A stretch of DNA of 40,605 bases from Cytophagaceae bacterium (GTDB lineage: Bacteria; Bacteroidota; Bacteroidia; Flavobacteriales; Flavobacteriaceae): the NCBI GenBank assembly GCA_002710685.1, contig PALD01000003.1, positions 1 through 40,605 of the forward strand. Reading direction: 5' to 3'. How positions within the stretch are numbered: the first letter of the stretch is position 1; the number at the start of each line of letters is the position of its first letter. The position numbers and the translations under genes are program-made. Of the stretch, positions 1 through 9,100 are shown piece by piece. Below the pieces are notes generated by a model that saw only the letters and a list, made by a program, of their open reading frames with translations, was not told where the DNA came from and did not search any database.

Positions 1-2
1 AT

Positions 3-566
3 ATAGGCATCATTGCATTAATGGATACCCCTCGTGAAGCCGCCAAGGGAACCCTCAAAAAATTAAAAGAAATCGGCATTAAACGAATGATAATGCTTAC
101 CGGTGATAACCAGAAGGTAGCAGACGCAGTAGCAGAAGAAATAGGATTGACCGATGCCTGGGGTAGTTTATTGCCAGAGGAAAAGGTGAAAGCCATAAAA
201 AAATTGAAAGAAAAAGAATCTAAGGTAGCAATGGTAGGTGATGGTGTGAATGATGCCCCTGCCATGGCAAACAGCACTGTAGGAATAGCTATGGGTGCTG
301 CGGGAAGTGATGTTGCCCTTGAAACTGCAGATATTGCCCTAATGGCAGATAAGTTGGAAACCCTGCCCTTTGCCATTGGCCTGAGCAGAAAGGCAAAGGC
401 TATTATCAAACAAAACCTTTGTGTCAGCCTTGGTATTGTTGCCCTGCTTATACCATCAACCATTTTTGGACTCGCAAATATCGGTGTTGCCGTTGTCATA
501 CACGAAGGTTCAACCCTGTTGGTGGTTTTCAACGCCCTGAGACTCTTGGCATATAAAAAAGATTAG
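3..566 (+). CDS. P1B-type metal-transporting ATPase, C-terminal part (5' end outside window)
   Basis: This is the C-terminal third of a heavy-metal P-type ATPase; the reading frame is open through the left edge, so the ATG at 21 is internal. Visible motifs are MLTGDN (about bases 91-110), the hinge GDGVNDAPAMA (about 237-270) and two C-terminal membrane helices. The last helix carries HEGST (501-515). In known P1B families an HEG-x-S/T motif in the final helix belongs to the P1B-4 group (Co2+, also Zn2+/Fe2+), whereas P1B-2 pumps have an Asp there, so P1B-4 is my preferred class. The diagnostic SPC or CPC helix is outside the window, so the metal cannot be settled. It lies upstream of CDF and P1B-2 exporters, consistent with divalent-metal efflux from the cytosol. 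Confidence 0.88.
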   Translation: MGIIALMDTPREAAKGTLKKLKEIGIKRMIMLTGDNQKVADAVAEEIGLTDAWGSLLPEEKVKAIKKLKEKESKVAMVGDGVNDAPAMANSTVGIAMGAAGSDVALETADIALMADKLETLPFAIGLSRKAKAIIKQNLCVSLGIVALLIPSTIFGLANIGVAVVIHEGSTLLVVFNALRLLAYKKD

Positions 567-651
567 AAAAATTGTAGCTTGAAAGAATTGGATTTTTAAT
601 TATATCCCCATCCTTGATTTTAAAGTATTTAACCTTAATTTTTTTTAAAAA

Positions 652-810
652 ATGAAGTATGAATTATTTAAAGAGTAATAAAAGAGGCTTAATGTAGTGG
701 ATGAAGATATTAGGACTCTAGCATTGCAATATGCAAAGGATTTCCATTTGAACAAAAAATGCTCAAAAGAAGAAGCATTGGAGCGTGGCATAGTTAAGGC
801 AGAGATGTAA
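652..810 (+). pseudogene. Small hypothetical protein, interrupted by tandem in-frame TAA codons
   Basis: Reading from ATG 652 gives MKYELFKE, then TAA TAA (676-681), then an open frame in the same phase to the stop at 808-810. The downstream part (LALQYAKDF, CSKEEALERGIVKAEM) resembles the next small gene (846-1022): both have an AL-x-x-AK helix followed by an EEA-x-x-x-I-x-KAE segment. I therefore read it as a damaged tandem paralogue. A GTG at 697 could still start a 37-residue product. Function unknown; no domain recognised. Confidence 0.5.
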
Positions 811-845
811 AAAAGAAAAATCTAATCTTAAAGTAAATAAGCAAT

Positions 846-1022
846 ATGGACTCGATGTTCGAAGATTTTAAAACAGACCTAGATTCCCTTAATCCCCTTG
901 TTAGGAAAAAGGCACTGGAAATTGCCAAACAACTGGTGTTAAAGGAAAACTATACGGAAAAAGAAGCTATCACTAAGGCCATTATAAAAGCAGAGGAATG
1001 GTTTTACGATTTAGAAGGATAA
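846..1022 (+). CDS. Small hypothetical protein (58 aa)
   Basis: An ATG-initiated 58-residue ORF with no membrane segment or signal peptide. It looks all-helical, with RKKALEIAKQL and EKEAITKAIIKAEEW. It ends 23 bases before the SpoIIAA-like gene, so the two probably share a transcript. The partial paralogue just upstream (652-810) supports it being a real protein family rather than a chance ORF. I do not recognise a function. The context is divalent-metal export, and the helix pattern hints at a small cytosolic accessory protein, but that is inference. Confidence 0.6.
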   Translation: MDSMFEDFKTDLDSLNPLVRKKALEIAKQLVLKENYTEKEAITKAIIKAEEWFYDLEG

Positions 1023-1045
1023 TAATCACTTAACACCTAAAAAAA

Positions 1046-1401
1046 ATGTTACATATAATCGAGTTGGAAGAAAAAAATATTGTTGCAACAAAAGCGACCG
1101 GCACATTGGGAAAAGAGGATATAGAAAAAATCCATCCGCTTATCCACGCTATACTGGACAAGGGAATGAAGGTTCGGTGGTATTTTGAAATGGAAGATTT
1201 TACAGGCTGGGATTTTCCCGGTTTATGGGAGGACCTGAAAATGGACACGGCCCACGCAAAAGATTATGAAAAAATAGCGATGGTGGGTGAAAAAAATGGC
1301 AGGATTGGATTGCCCAATTTATGAAACCGTATACCAACGCGGAGATCAACTATTTTGATTTGGAAAGTAAGGAAATAGCTAAACAATGGATGAAAAAATA
1401 A
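1046..1401 (+). pseudogene. SpoIIAA/STAS-like protein, frameshifted in an A7 run
   Basis: The first 92 codons (MLHIIELEEKNIVATKATG ...) match the SpoIIAA-like family (alpha/beta STAS fold, small cytosolic proteins of about 118-125 residues in Bacteroidetes). The frame stops early at 1322-1324. The missing C-terminus is intact in another frame: WQDWIAQFMKPYTNAEI ... FDLESKEIAKQWMKK, ending at TAA 1399-1401. The two frames meet at the A7 run near 1288-1296; one more A would restore GEKKWQDW. The run also reads A AAA AAT in the zero frame, which fits the X XXY YYZ pattern for -1 slippage, so recoding cannot be excluded. A loss-of-function mutation or homopolymer sequencing error is simpler. It ends 11 bases before the CDF gene. 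Confidence 0.75.
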
Positions 1402-1412
1402 AATAGATAATT

Positions 1413-2309
1413 ATGGCACACGATCATTCACACGGTTCACAGAACTACGGAAAGGCTTTTGGTATAGGCATAGCCTTGAACACTATTTATGTAGCAGTAG
1501 AACTCTACTATGGATTTGTGGCAAATTCCTCCGCACTCTTGGCGGATGCAGGCCACAATGCAAGCGATGTATTTAGTCTAATCTTAGCTTGGGCGGCAAT
1601 AAAAATAGCTACAAAAAGACCCTCAAAACGCTATACATATGGTTTACGAAAAACGACCATTTTGGCTTCGATGATCAATGGGCTTATCATCATTGCGGCT
1701 GCGGGACTGATCGCTTGGGACGCCATTCAAAAATTCCAAAACCCGGCAGAAATTTCCGGCAATCTCGTAATGATTGTGGCCGCCATTGGTTTGGTGGTAA
1801 ACACCGGTACGGCTTTCCTTTTTTGGAAAGGTTCAAAAGGCGATTTGAACATACGCGGCGCATTTTTACATATGGCCGCCGATGCCGGGGTAACTTTAGG
1901 AGTGCTTCTGGGTGGACTTGCCATTAAATATACAGGATTGACGTGGATAGACCCTGCGCTTAGTTTGGTCATTGTACTGGTCATTTTATATAGTGCCTGG
2001 GGACTTTTGAGGGATTCCGTAAAAATAGCCATTGATGCCGTTCCCAAAAATATTGACATCGATGAAGTGGAAAAATATTTAATGAATATTGAAGGGGTCG
2101 AAGAAGTACACGATCTGCACATCTGGGCGATGAGCACTACCGAAACCGCACTTTCGACCCACTTGGTCGTTCCCGATGGGCACGAGGATCAATTTTTATA
2201 TGATATCCGGGAACAATTGCACGATAAATTTGAGATAACCCATACCACCCTGCAAATAGAACAAGAGTTCGGGGATAAAGAATATAAACCCTATCAAGGT
2301 TTGGAATAA
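1413..2309 (+). CDS. CDF-family cation efflux protein (CzcD/ZitB-like zinc exporter)
   Basis: A cation diffusion facilitator of 298 residues, the usual bacterial length, that exchanges cytosolic Zn2+ (also Cd2+/Co2+ in relatives) for protons across the inner membrane. The N-terminus is His-rich (MAHDHSHGS). Six transmembrane helices are visible. The intramembrane metal site is present as HNASD at 48-52 in helix 2 (with D45) and HMAAD at 153-157 in helix 5; the H-x-x-x-D pair is the zinc-type signature of the family. The cytosolic C-terminal domain from about 212 (IDEVEKYLMNIEGVEEVHDLHIW) is the ferredoxin-like dimerisation domain with its conserved HDLHIW. It is followed after 10 bases by the P1B-2 ATPase, suggesting a zinc/cadmium export operon. 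Confidence 0.96.
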   Translation: MAHDHSHGSQNYGKAFGIGIALNTIYVAVELYYGFVANSSALLADAGHNASDVFSLILAWAAIKIATKRPSKRYTYGLRKTTILASMINGLIIIAAAGLIAWDAIQKFQNPAEISGNLVMIVAAIGLVVNTGTAFLFWKGSKGDLNIRGAFLHMAADAGVTLGVLLGGLAIKYTGLTWIDPALSLVIVLVILYSAWGLLRDSVKIAIDAVPKNIDIDEVEKYLMNIEGVEEVHDLHIWAMSTTETALSTHLVVPDGHEDQFLYDIREQLHDKFEITHTTLQIEQEFGDKEYKPYQGLE

Positions 2310-2319
2310 TAAAATCAAG

Positions 2320-4284
2320 ATGAAGAAAAAACAAAATCTAAGGGATATCGATACCCAGAAACATTCTGGCGAACATAGCCACGATGATGGCCATAACCAT
2401 AGTAGTCCGGAAAAGGCATCAAAATTTAGAACCTACCTACCCGCTATTTTCAGCTTTGTAATGCTGATTGCGGGTATAGTTATCGATTATTTTGATACCT
2501 TCCCTTTTTTCGAGGGTTGGGTTCGAATAATCTGGTACGTTGTAGCCTATATTCCTGTTGGGTTTCCCGTTATTATTGAAGGTTGGAAAAGTATAAAAAA
2601 TGGGGATTTCTTTACCGAATTCCTTTTAATGTCAATCGCAACATTGGGGGCATTTGCCATAGGCGAATATCCCGAGGGCGTGGCAGTAATGCTTTTTTAC
2701 GCAGTCGGCGAGCTCTTTCAAAATGCTGCGGTCAAAAAAGCGAAGGGTAATATAAAAGCCCTTTTGGATGTTCGTCCCAATGAAGCCTTGGTATATCGAA
2801 AAAGCGATTATATTTCTGTTGATCCCGAAACGGTGGAGATCGGTGAAAAAATTCAGGTGCGCGTAGGCGAGAAAGTCCCGCTGGACGGGAAACTGTTATC
2901 CGAAAAAGCTTCGCTGAATACGGCTGCCATTACGGGCGAAAGCAAACCCGATACCATTGCCAAAGGCGATAAAGTCTTTGCGGGAAGCATAAATCTTGAC
3001 GGTGTAATCGAAATCGAAACGACCAAAGAATTCAAGGACAGTTCCATTGCCCGTATCTTGGATATGGTACAAAATGCCACCGCCCGTAAATCAAAGACGG
3101 AATTGTTCATCAGAAAATTCGCAAGGATTTATACACCTATAGTAGTATTCCTTGCTATTGGACTGACCTTTTTACCATATCTATTTGTCGATAATTATGT
3201 TTTTGAAGAGTGGTTGTACCGTGCCTTGATCTTCCTTGTCATTTCTTGCCCCTGCGCCCTGGTTGTTTCGATTCCGTTGGGCTATTTCGGTGGTTTGGGT
3301 GCTGCTTCTCGCAACGGCATTCTTTTTAAGGGAGCGTCATTCTTGGATACAATGACCAAAGTAAATACCGTGGTAATGGACAAAACGGGAACGGTTACCA
3401 AAGGTGTCTTTAAAATCTATGAAGTCGTTAATAATGATGCTTTCCCGGAAGCAGAATTTATTAAATACCTGATGGCGATGGAAGAACAGTCCACCCATCC
3501 CATTGCTAAGGCGATATTGGAATATAAAGTCGAAGGTACAGATTTTGAAGCTTCCGAAGTATCCGAGGTGGCAGGAAAAGGGCTGAAAGGCACAGTAAAC
3601 GGTAAAACTGTTTTAGTCGGTAACGAAGCCTTAATGACCTCAAACAATATTCAGGTCCCTGCGAAAACCAATACCATTGTAGAATCTATTGTAATGGTAT
3701 CAATTAATGGGAAATTTGCAGGCTACGTAACTATTGCGGACGAACTGAAGGAAGATGCCCACGAAGCAATCAAACAAATCCGTAAAGCGGGAATATCAAG
3801 AATCATAATGCTTTCTGGCGACAAAGATTCAATTACCAAAGAAATTGGTAGGCAAATGGGCGTTGATAGTGCAATGGGCGGATTGTTACCGGAAGATAAG
3901 CTTAAGGAAGTGGAACGGCTCCAAAAAGAGACCGGTACCACGGTGGCATTTATTGGTGATGGTATCAACGATGCTCCTGTTTTGGCCACGAGTGATGTAG
4001 GTATGGCTATGGGTGGTTTGGGCAGCGATGTTGCCATTGAAACCGCAGATGTCATCATCCAGACCGACCAGCCTTCTCAAATTGCACAGGCCATTAAAAT
4101 AGGGCGTTCCACAAGACGTATTGTTTGGCAGAATATCGGTTTGGCATTCGGGGTTAAAATTGCCGTTATGGTCTTAGGTGCCTTTGGGATGGCAACAATG
4201 TGGGAGGCCGTTTTTGCCGATGTAGGTGTTGCCTTTCTGGCCATCCTCAATGCTATTCGTTTACAGAAAATGAATTGGAAATAA
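2320..4284 (+). CDS. P1B-2-type Zn/Cd/Pb-exporting ATPase
   Basis: A complete heavy-metal P-type ATPase of 654 residues that uses ATP to expel divalent soft metals. The N-terminus has a short His/Asp-rich stretch (HSGEHSHDDGHNHSS) in place of the usual HMA domain. Conserved sites: CPC at 310-312, phosphorylated Asp D354 in DKTGTVTKG, a downstream HP motif (STHPIAKAI), SGDK replacing the common TGDN, and the hinge GDGINDAPVLA. The last helix has FADVGVAFLAILNAIRL, with an Asp where P1B-2 pumps such as ZntA carry their essential metal ligand. That and the CPC-ALVVSIP context point to Zn2+/Cd2+/Pb2+ rather than Cu+. It sits 10 bases after the CDF exporter. Confidence 0.95.
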   Translation: MKKKQNLRDIDTQKHSGEHSHDDGHNHSSPEKASKFRTYLPAIFSFVMLIAGIVIDYFDTFPFFEGWVRIIWYVVAYIPVGFPVIIEGWKSIKNGDFFTEFLLMSIATLGAFAIGEYPEGVAVMLFYAVGELFQNAAVKKAKGNIKALLDVRPNEALVYRKSDYISVDPETVEIGEKIQVRVGEKVPLDGKLLSEKASLNTAAITGESKPDTIAKGDKVFAGSINLDGVIEIETTKEFKDSSIARILDMVQNATARKSKTELFIRKFARIYTPIVVFLAIGLTFLPYLFVDNYVFEEWLYRALIFLVISCPCALVVSIPLGYFGGLGAASRNGILFKGASFLDTMTKVNTVVMDKTGTVTKGVFKIYEVVNNDAFPEAEFIKYLMAMEEQSTHPIAKAILEYKVEGTDFEASEVSEVAGKGLKGTVNGKTVLVGNEALMTSNNIQVPAKTNTIVESIVMVSINGKFAGYVTIADELKEDAHEAIKQIRKAGISRIIMLSGDKDSITKEIGRQMGVDSAMGGLLPEDKLKEVERLQKETGTTVAFIGDGINDAPVLATSDVGMAMGGLGSDVAIETADVIIQTDQPSQIAQAIKIGRSTRRIVWQNIGLAFGVKIAVMVLGAFGMATMWEAVFADVGVAFLAILNAIRLQKMNWK

Positions 4285-4293
4285 TATAACAAA

Positions 4294-4457
4294 ATGTCCC
4301 AAAATAGAAGAAATAGAAGAAAAAAAATCAAAAACCATTCGAAAGTCAAATCTCAAAAAAAGAAAAGGTGAAGGGTATTATTGTACTGATTCTTTTGGTT
4401 ATAGCCGCATTTCTGCTTTACTTTTTTGTGTTAAAAGGGAATATTCATAAGCATTGA
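4294..4457 (+). pseudogene. Small basic plus membrane peptide locus, two overlapping frames
   Basis: ATG 4294 opens a 25-residue very basic peptide (MSQNRRNRRKKIKNHSK ...) stopping at TGA 4369-4371. A second frame begins with GTG 4368, overlapping that stop in a GTGA, and encodes a 29-residue hydrophobic helix (VKGIIVLILLVIAAFLLYFF) ending in GNIHKH. Two readings are possible: translationally coupled micro-ORFs, or one gene of about 54 residues (Arg/Lys-rich cytosolic arm plus one membrane anchor) broken by an indel in the adjacent A-rich run. The tail-like hydrophobic segment is convincing as protein, but function is unknown. It begins 9 bases after the ATPase. Confidence 0.4.
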
Positions 4458-4519
4458 ATTTTTTATAAGTTTTTCAATAAAAATATATAGCTGAAATTTT
4501 AATGATTCCTAAAAAAAGA

Positions 4520-4546
4520 TACCTTTGTTTATATTTAGTCTAAATA
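4520..4546 (+). promoter_or_regulatory. Candidate promoter with overlapping palindromic operator
   Basis: TACCTTTG at 4520-4527 matches the Bacteroidetes -7 consensus TAnnTTTG; no clear -33 TTTG partner is visible. Immediately downstream is a 15-base inverted repeat, TATTTAG T CTAAATA (4532-4546), which would sit over the transcription start. It lies about 75-90 bases upstream of the FTR1 iron permease, so a metal-responsive repressor (DtxR or Fur type) is a reasonable guess; the regulator is not identified by sequence. Confidence 0.45.
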
Positions 4547-4621
4547 GTGCCCTCTCAACAATAGACAGCGCCGAAAAAATGATGAAAAGATGAAAAGCTC
4601 AACTATTGGCTGTCTTTCTTT

Positions 4622-5404
4622 TTGGCAGCATCTTTAATGCTTCGGGAGGGACTGGAAGCTTTTTTAATCATTGCGCTTATCTTGGCGCTAATACGGAGTA
4701 CACCAAAGGCTAAAAAAGCTCTGCCCTATATACACGGCGGATGGATAACCGCTATTTTATTGGGCGTGGCAGGATGGTTTCTTTCAGATTGGATTATTGG
4801 CATAAGTGGATAGAATAGGGAGATAATGGAAGGGATGATTTCCTTGATAGCGGTAATCGTACTTGCCTTTGTCGGTTTTTGGCTTCACAACCATTCCCAT
4901 TCCAAAAAATGGAAAGAGTTTATTGAAAAAAAGGTGGGGGCACAATTGAAGGGTGAAAGAATGATCGGGCTGGCATTCTTTTCATTTATGGTGGTTTTCC
5001 GCGAAGCTTTTGAATCGATCCTTTTTCTACAGGCAATTGGATTGGAAACCCAAGCTGGTGACCAATCATCTATCGGATTTGGGGTTTTGGCGGCTTTTGC
5101 ATTGATAGGTCTGCTCGCATTCCTTTTTCTGAAATATTCCAAAAAAATTCCGGTAAGGCTGCTTTTCAGATATTCTTCCTGGGTAATTACCCTTTTGGCG
5201 GTAATATTGATTGGCAAGGGTATCCACGCTATTCAGGAGGCTGGATGGCTTTCTGTAACAGGTTTCCCTGCTTTTCTTAAAATAGATTGGTTGGGGATAT
5301 ATCCTACCACAGAGACTTTAATATCACAAGCGGTCTTGTTAGGGTTTCTATTGCTATTGTATTATTTGAGCAGTCATAGAAATAGGGTTGTTCAAGTCAA
5401 ATAA
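4622..5404 (+). pseudogene. FTR1-family iron permease, interrupted by an in-frame TAG
   Basis: FTR1/EfeU proteins are inner-membrane iron permeases with two REGLE-like motifs. Both are present: REGLEAFL near the N-terminus (about base 4643) and REAFES in the middle (about 5000). A TAG at 4811-4813 follows GISG, but the frame continues without any other lesion (NREIMEGMISL ... VGFWLHNHSH) to 5404, giving about 260 codons, the normal short FTR1 length. So a single nonsense change splits the gene; the downstream half could also be reinitiated at ATG 4826. The start is uncertain: TTG 4622 gives the expected number of residues before REGLE, while ATG 4637 is very close to the motif. No long N-terminal domain is attached. 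A promoter-operator candidate lies upstream. Confidence 0.82.
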
Positions 5405-5555
5405 GGAGGTGCGTAGAGTTGGTTTCCTCAATTATTTTTGAAAATTAAATACAAACTGAGAACATTTCAAAAGTTTTAAATCAAAACCCGTAGACTATTT
5501 TTACTGTTAACAAATTAAAAAAATGTTAATACGAACCGAAACTCTCAAATTTTCG

Positions 5556-5563
5556 TAAATTTG
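5556..5563 (+). promoter_or_regulatory. Possible -7 box (TAAATTTG)
   Basis: An exact TAnnTTTG match lies 5 bases before ATG 5569. If used, the transcript would be nearly leaderless. No -33 element is evident, so this may be chance in AT-rich DNA. Confidence 0.25.
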
Positions 5564-5568
5564 GCACA

Positions 5569-5985
5569 ATGAAAAAAATCTTCAATAAAATAGTGTCTAT
5601 TTTAATGGCATCTATAGTGCTGTTTACTACAACTTCGTTTGCGGTAGATATGCATTATTGTGGAGATTCATTGGTTGATTTTTCTTTAGTTCATAATGTT
5701 AAGACCTGTGGAATGGAGAATCAACAACCCCAAAAAAGCTGTGAAAAAGGTTTCTCTGAAAAACCTTGCTGTTCTGATACGCAAATAACGATAGATGGTC
5801 ACAATGAATTAAAATCATCATTCAATAATCTAACTTTTGAGCAACAAGCCTTTGTTGTCACTTTCTTCTATACTTACATTAACCTTTTTGAAGGCTTGGA
5901 TGAAAACATCATCCCTTTTAAAGATTATACGCCGCCCTATCTCATACGGGATGTGCAAGAATTAAACGAGACCTATTTAATTTGA
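5569..5985 (+). CDS. HYC_CC_PP family exported protein
   Basis: A 138-residue secreted or periplasmic protein with a signal peptide (about 1-25, ending SFA-V). It carries the three hallmarks of the HYC_CC_PP family known from Bacteroidetes: HYC soon after the signal peptide (DMHYCGDSL), a CC pair (KPCCSD) and a PP near the C-terminus (YTPPYL). The Cys and His clusters suggest metal binding, but the biochemical role of the family is not established as far as I know. It directly precedes a CusA-type pump, as family members often sit beside copper/silver RND genes, so a periplasmic copper role is a fair inference. A hairpin terminator follows. Confidence 0.85.
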   Translation: MKKIFNKIVSILMASIVLFTTTSFAVDMHYCGDSLVDFSLVHNVKTCGMENQQPQKSCEKGFSEKPCCSDTQITIDGHNELKSSFNNLTFEQQAFVVTFFYTYINLFEGLDENIIPFKDYTPPYLIRDVQELNETYLI

Positions 5986-5995
5986 TTTTAAACAG

Positions 5996-6015
5996 TTCCC
6001 GATGATTATCGGGAA
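5996..6015 (+). terminator. Hairpin after the HYC_CC_PP gene
   Basis: TTCCCGAT (5996-6003) pairs perfectly with ATCGGGAA (6008-6015) across a 4-base loop, starting 11 bases after the stop codon. The following AATTAG is only weakly T-rich, so it may be a 3'-end stabiliser as much as a terminator. It separates the HYC gene from cusA. Confidence 0.55.
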
Positions 6016-6119
6016 AATTAGCCCTGTGGTTCATACCATTTTGGACTCATTTTGTTGTGTTTAATCTTCTGATAAATCAGGATTTTATTCAATGTATAAC
6101 TGTTTAATTATCAATACCT

Positions 6120-9100
6120 ATGTTAAATAAGGGTATAAAATTCCTCATTGAAAATAAACTTATCGCTGTTCTTATGCTCACGATCTTTGTGGGCTGGGGC
6201 ATCGTTAACGCTCCCTTTAACTGGGACACTGGTTTTCTCCCCACAGACCCTGTAGCGGTTGACGCCATACCCGATATTGGGGAAAATCAACAAATCGTTT
6301 TCACCAAATGGGAAGGACGCTCCCCGCAGGACATAGAAGATCAGGTAAGCTATCCGCTTACTACAGCGTTGTTGGGTATTCCCGGGGTGAAAACCATCCG
6401 CAGTTCTTCAATGTTTGGGTTTTCGAGTATCTATATTATTTTCGATGAAGATGTGGAATTTTACTGGAGCCGAAGCCGTATCCTCGAAAAACTCAATTCT
6501 CTGCCCAGTGGTTTGTTACCGGATGGGGTAAACCCAAGTTTGGGCCCCGATGCCACCGGATTGGGACAGATTTATTGGTACACCTTGGAAGGTCGCGATA
6601 AAGACGGAAATGTAACCGGGGGATGGGATTTACAGGAACTGCGCAGTATTCAGGATTATTACGTGAAATACGCCCTTTCTTCCGCTAGCGGGGTTTCTGA
6701 AGTAGCTTCTATTGGTGGCTTTGTGCAAGAATATCAAATAGATGTCGATCCTGAACTTATGCGCCAATATAATATTGGTCTGAGTGAAATTGTCAAAGCG
6801 GTTAAGGAAAGCAATAAGGATATTGGCGCACAAACACTGGAAATAAACCAAGCGGAATATCTGGTGCGCGGCCTCGGTTATGTAAAATCCATTGCCGACA
6901 TTGAAAACGCGGTCGTTACTTCCGAAGATTATACTTCAATACGCATTAAAGATATAGCCCACGTACACTTAGGCCCTGCCCCACGCCGGGGGATTCTGGA
7001 TAAGGAAGGAGCTGAAGTAGTAGGTGGCGTTGTCGTGGCCCGTAATGGAGCAAATCCGATGGAGGTCATCAATAATGTAAAAGATAAAATAAAAGAGCTG
7101 AGCTCCGGCTTACCTTCAAAGAAATTGAAAGATGGCCGAACCTCACAACTCACCATCGTTCCTTTTTACGACCGTACGGAACTCATCCAGGAGACTTTGG
7201 GTACACTCGATGAAGCCTTAACCCTTGAAATATTGATAACGATACTGGTAATCATTGTGATGGTCTTCAATTTAAGGGCTTCCATACTTATTTCAGGATT
7301 ATTGCCCGTTGCGGTACTAATGGTTTTTATTGCAATGAAATTTTTCGGCGTAGATGCCAATATTGTGGCCCTTTCGGGAATTGCGATTGCGATTGGTACA
7401 ATGGTGGATGTAGGGGTCATTCTCTGTGAAAATATTATTAGGTATCTGGACGAAGAGGATGCGCGGGTTTTAGATGGTGAAACAAGGCAGCCCATTAATA
7501 CGCTCGTCTATAATGCTACTGCTGAAGTTTCAGGGGCAATTGTCACAGCGGTGCTCACCACCATCATAAGTTTTATTCCTGTGTTTACAATGATAGGTGC
7601 CGAAGGGAAATTATTTAGGCCCTTGGCTTTTACCAAGACTATGGCACTTACGGCATCCATTATTGTTGCCCTGTTCCTAATCCCGCCTTTTGCGGCATTT
7701 CTTTTCCGAAGAAAAAGCATTCGGAAAACGACCGGGCATATCATCAACGGGCTTTTGATCCTTTTAGGAGTAACAGCAATAGTTTTTGGGTATTGGATGG
7801 GCCTTATCCTGATCGCCTTTGGAATTGTAGGGTTTTTAAAGGATGCGAACATTGCATCAAAAGTTTCGGACAGACTGTGGCTTTCAGAAAAACGGGCGAA
7901 TGTTGTGAATATGATTATTTCGGCAATAACCATTATATTTCTTTTGGCAGAGTATTGGCGTCCCCTGGGATTTGACCGTAGCATATTGATCAACCTTCTT
8001 TTTGTTGGGATTATCTGTTTTGGACTTTTAGGAGCGTTTTCGTTGTTTAGACACTATTATTCCAGCATTTTGAAATGGGCCTTGAAAAATAAAGTACTAT
8101 TTCTCTGTATCCCAACCACCGTTTTTATTCTGGGTATTCTTATAATGACCAATATTGGCAAGGAATTTATGCCCTCGCTGAACGAGGGCTCCTTCCTGCT
8201 AATGCCCACATCGCTTCCCCACGCAGGGGTAGCGGAAAATAAACGGGTGTTGCAGCAACTGGATATGGCCGTGGCAGGGATCCCAGAGATTAAGACCGTA
8301 GTGGGAAAATCGGGCCGGACAGAATCGGCGCTTGATCCCGCTCCCCTATCGATGTATGAAAATATAATCCAGTATAAATCGGAATATATGGAGGATTCCG
8401 ATGGAAAACCCCAACGCTATAAAGTAAACGAAGATGGGTTTTTTATGCTGAAAGATGGCGGTTTGGTGACCAATCCCAACAACGAGGTTACCAATTCGGA
8501 AAACTACAAAAATGCTAAAATTGAAGATCCGTTCCTTATTAACACAGGAAACCTTATACCGGATGAAGACGGGGAATTCTACCGAAACTGGCGTCCAAAA
8601 ATACAATCCCCCGATGACATCTGGAACGAGATCATAAAGGTCACCAAACTTCCGGGGGTCACCTCCGCCCCTAAACTGCAACCCATCGAAACCCGTCTGG
8701 TAATGCTGCAAACTGGGATGCGGGCTCCTATGGGCATCAAGGTCAAAGGTCAGGATTTGAGACAAATTGAAGCCTTTGGACTGAAATTGGAGGACATTCT
8801 AAAACAGGCGAAAGGCGTAAAAAGGGAAGCTGTTTTTGCAGACCGTATCGTTGGCAAGCCCTATCTGTTGATCGATATAAAAAGGGAACGGCTTGCCCGG
8901 TACGGCATTTCCATAGAAGATGTACAAGAGGTCCTTCAAGTAGCCGTGGGCGGGATGCCGTTAACGCAAACCGTGGAAGGCCGTGAACGCTATGGCGTCC
9001 GGGTGCGATACCCCCGGGAACTTCGCGGAAACGCCGATGAACTCAAAGATATTTATGTACCCGTCTCAACTGGAAACCCGGTCCCCCTCGGGGAATTGGT

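Noticed and set aside
4582..4660. Signal-peptide-like translation upstream of FTR1 in another frame
   Set aside because: It is interrupted by TGA after three codons and loses sense after about 20 residues; the REGLE frame is clearly the coding one.
5405..5568. Possible short gene between FTR1 and the HYC protein
   Set aside because: No ORF of reasonable length with coding character; only a possible -7 box near its end.
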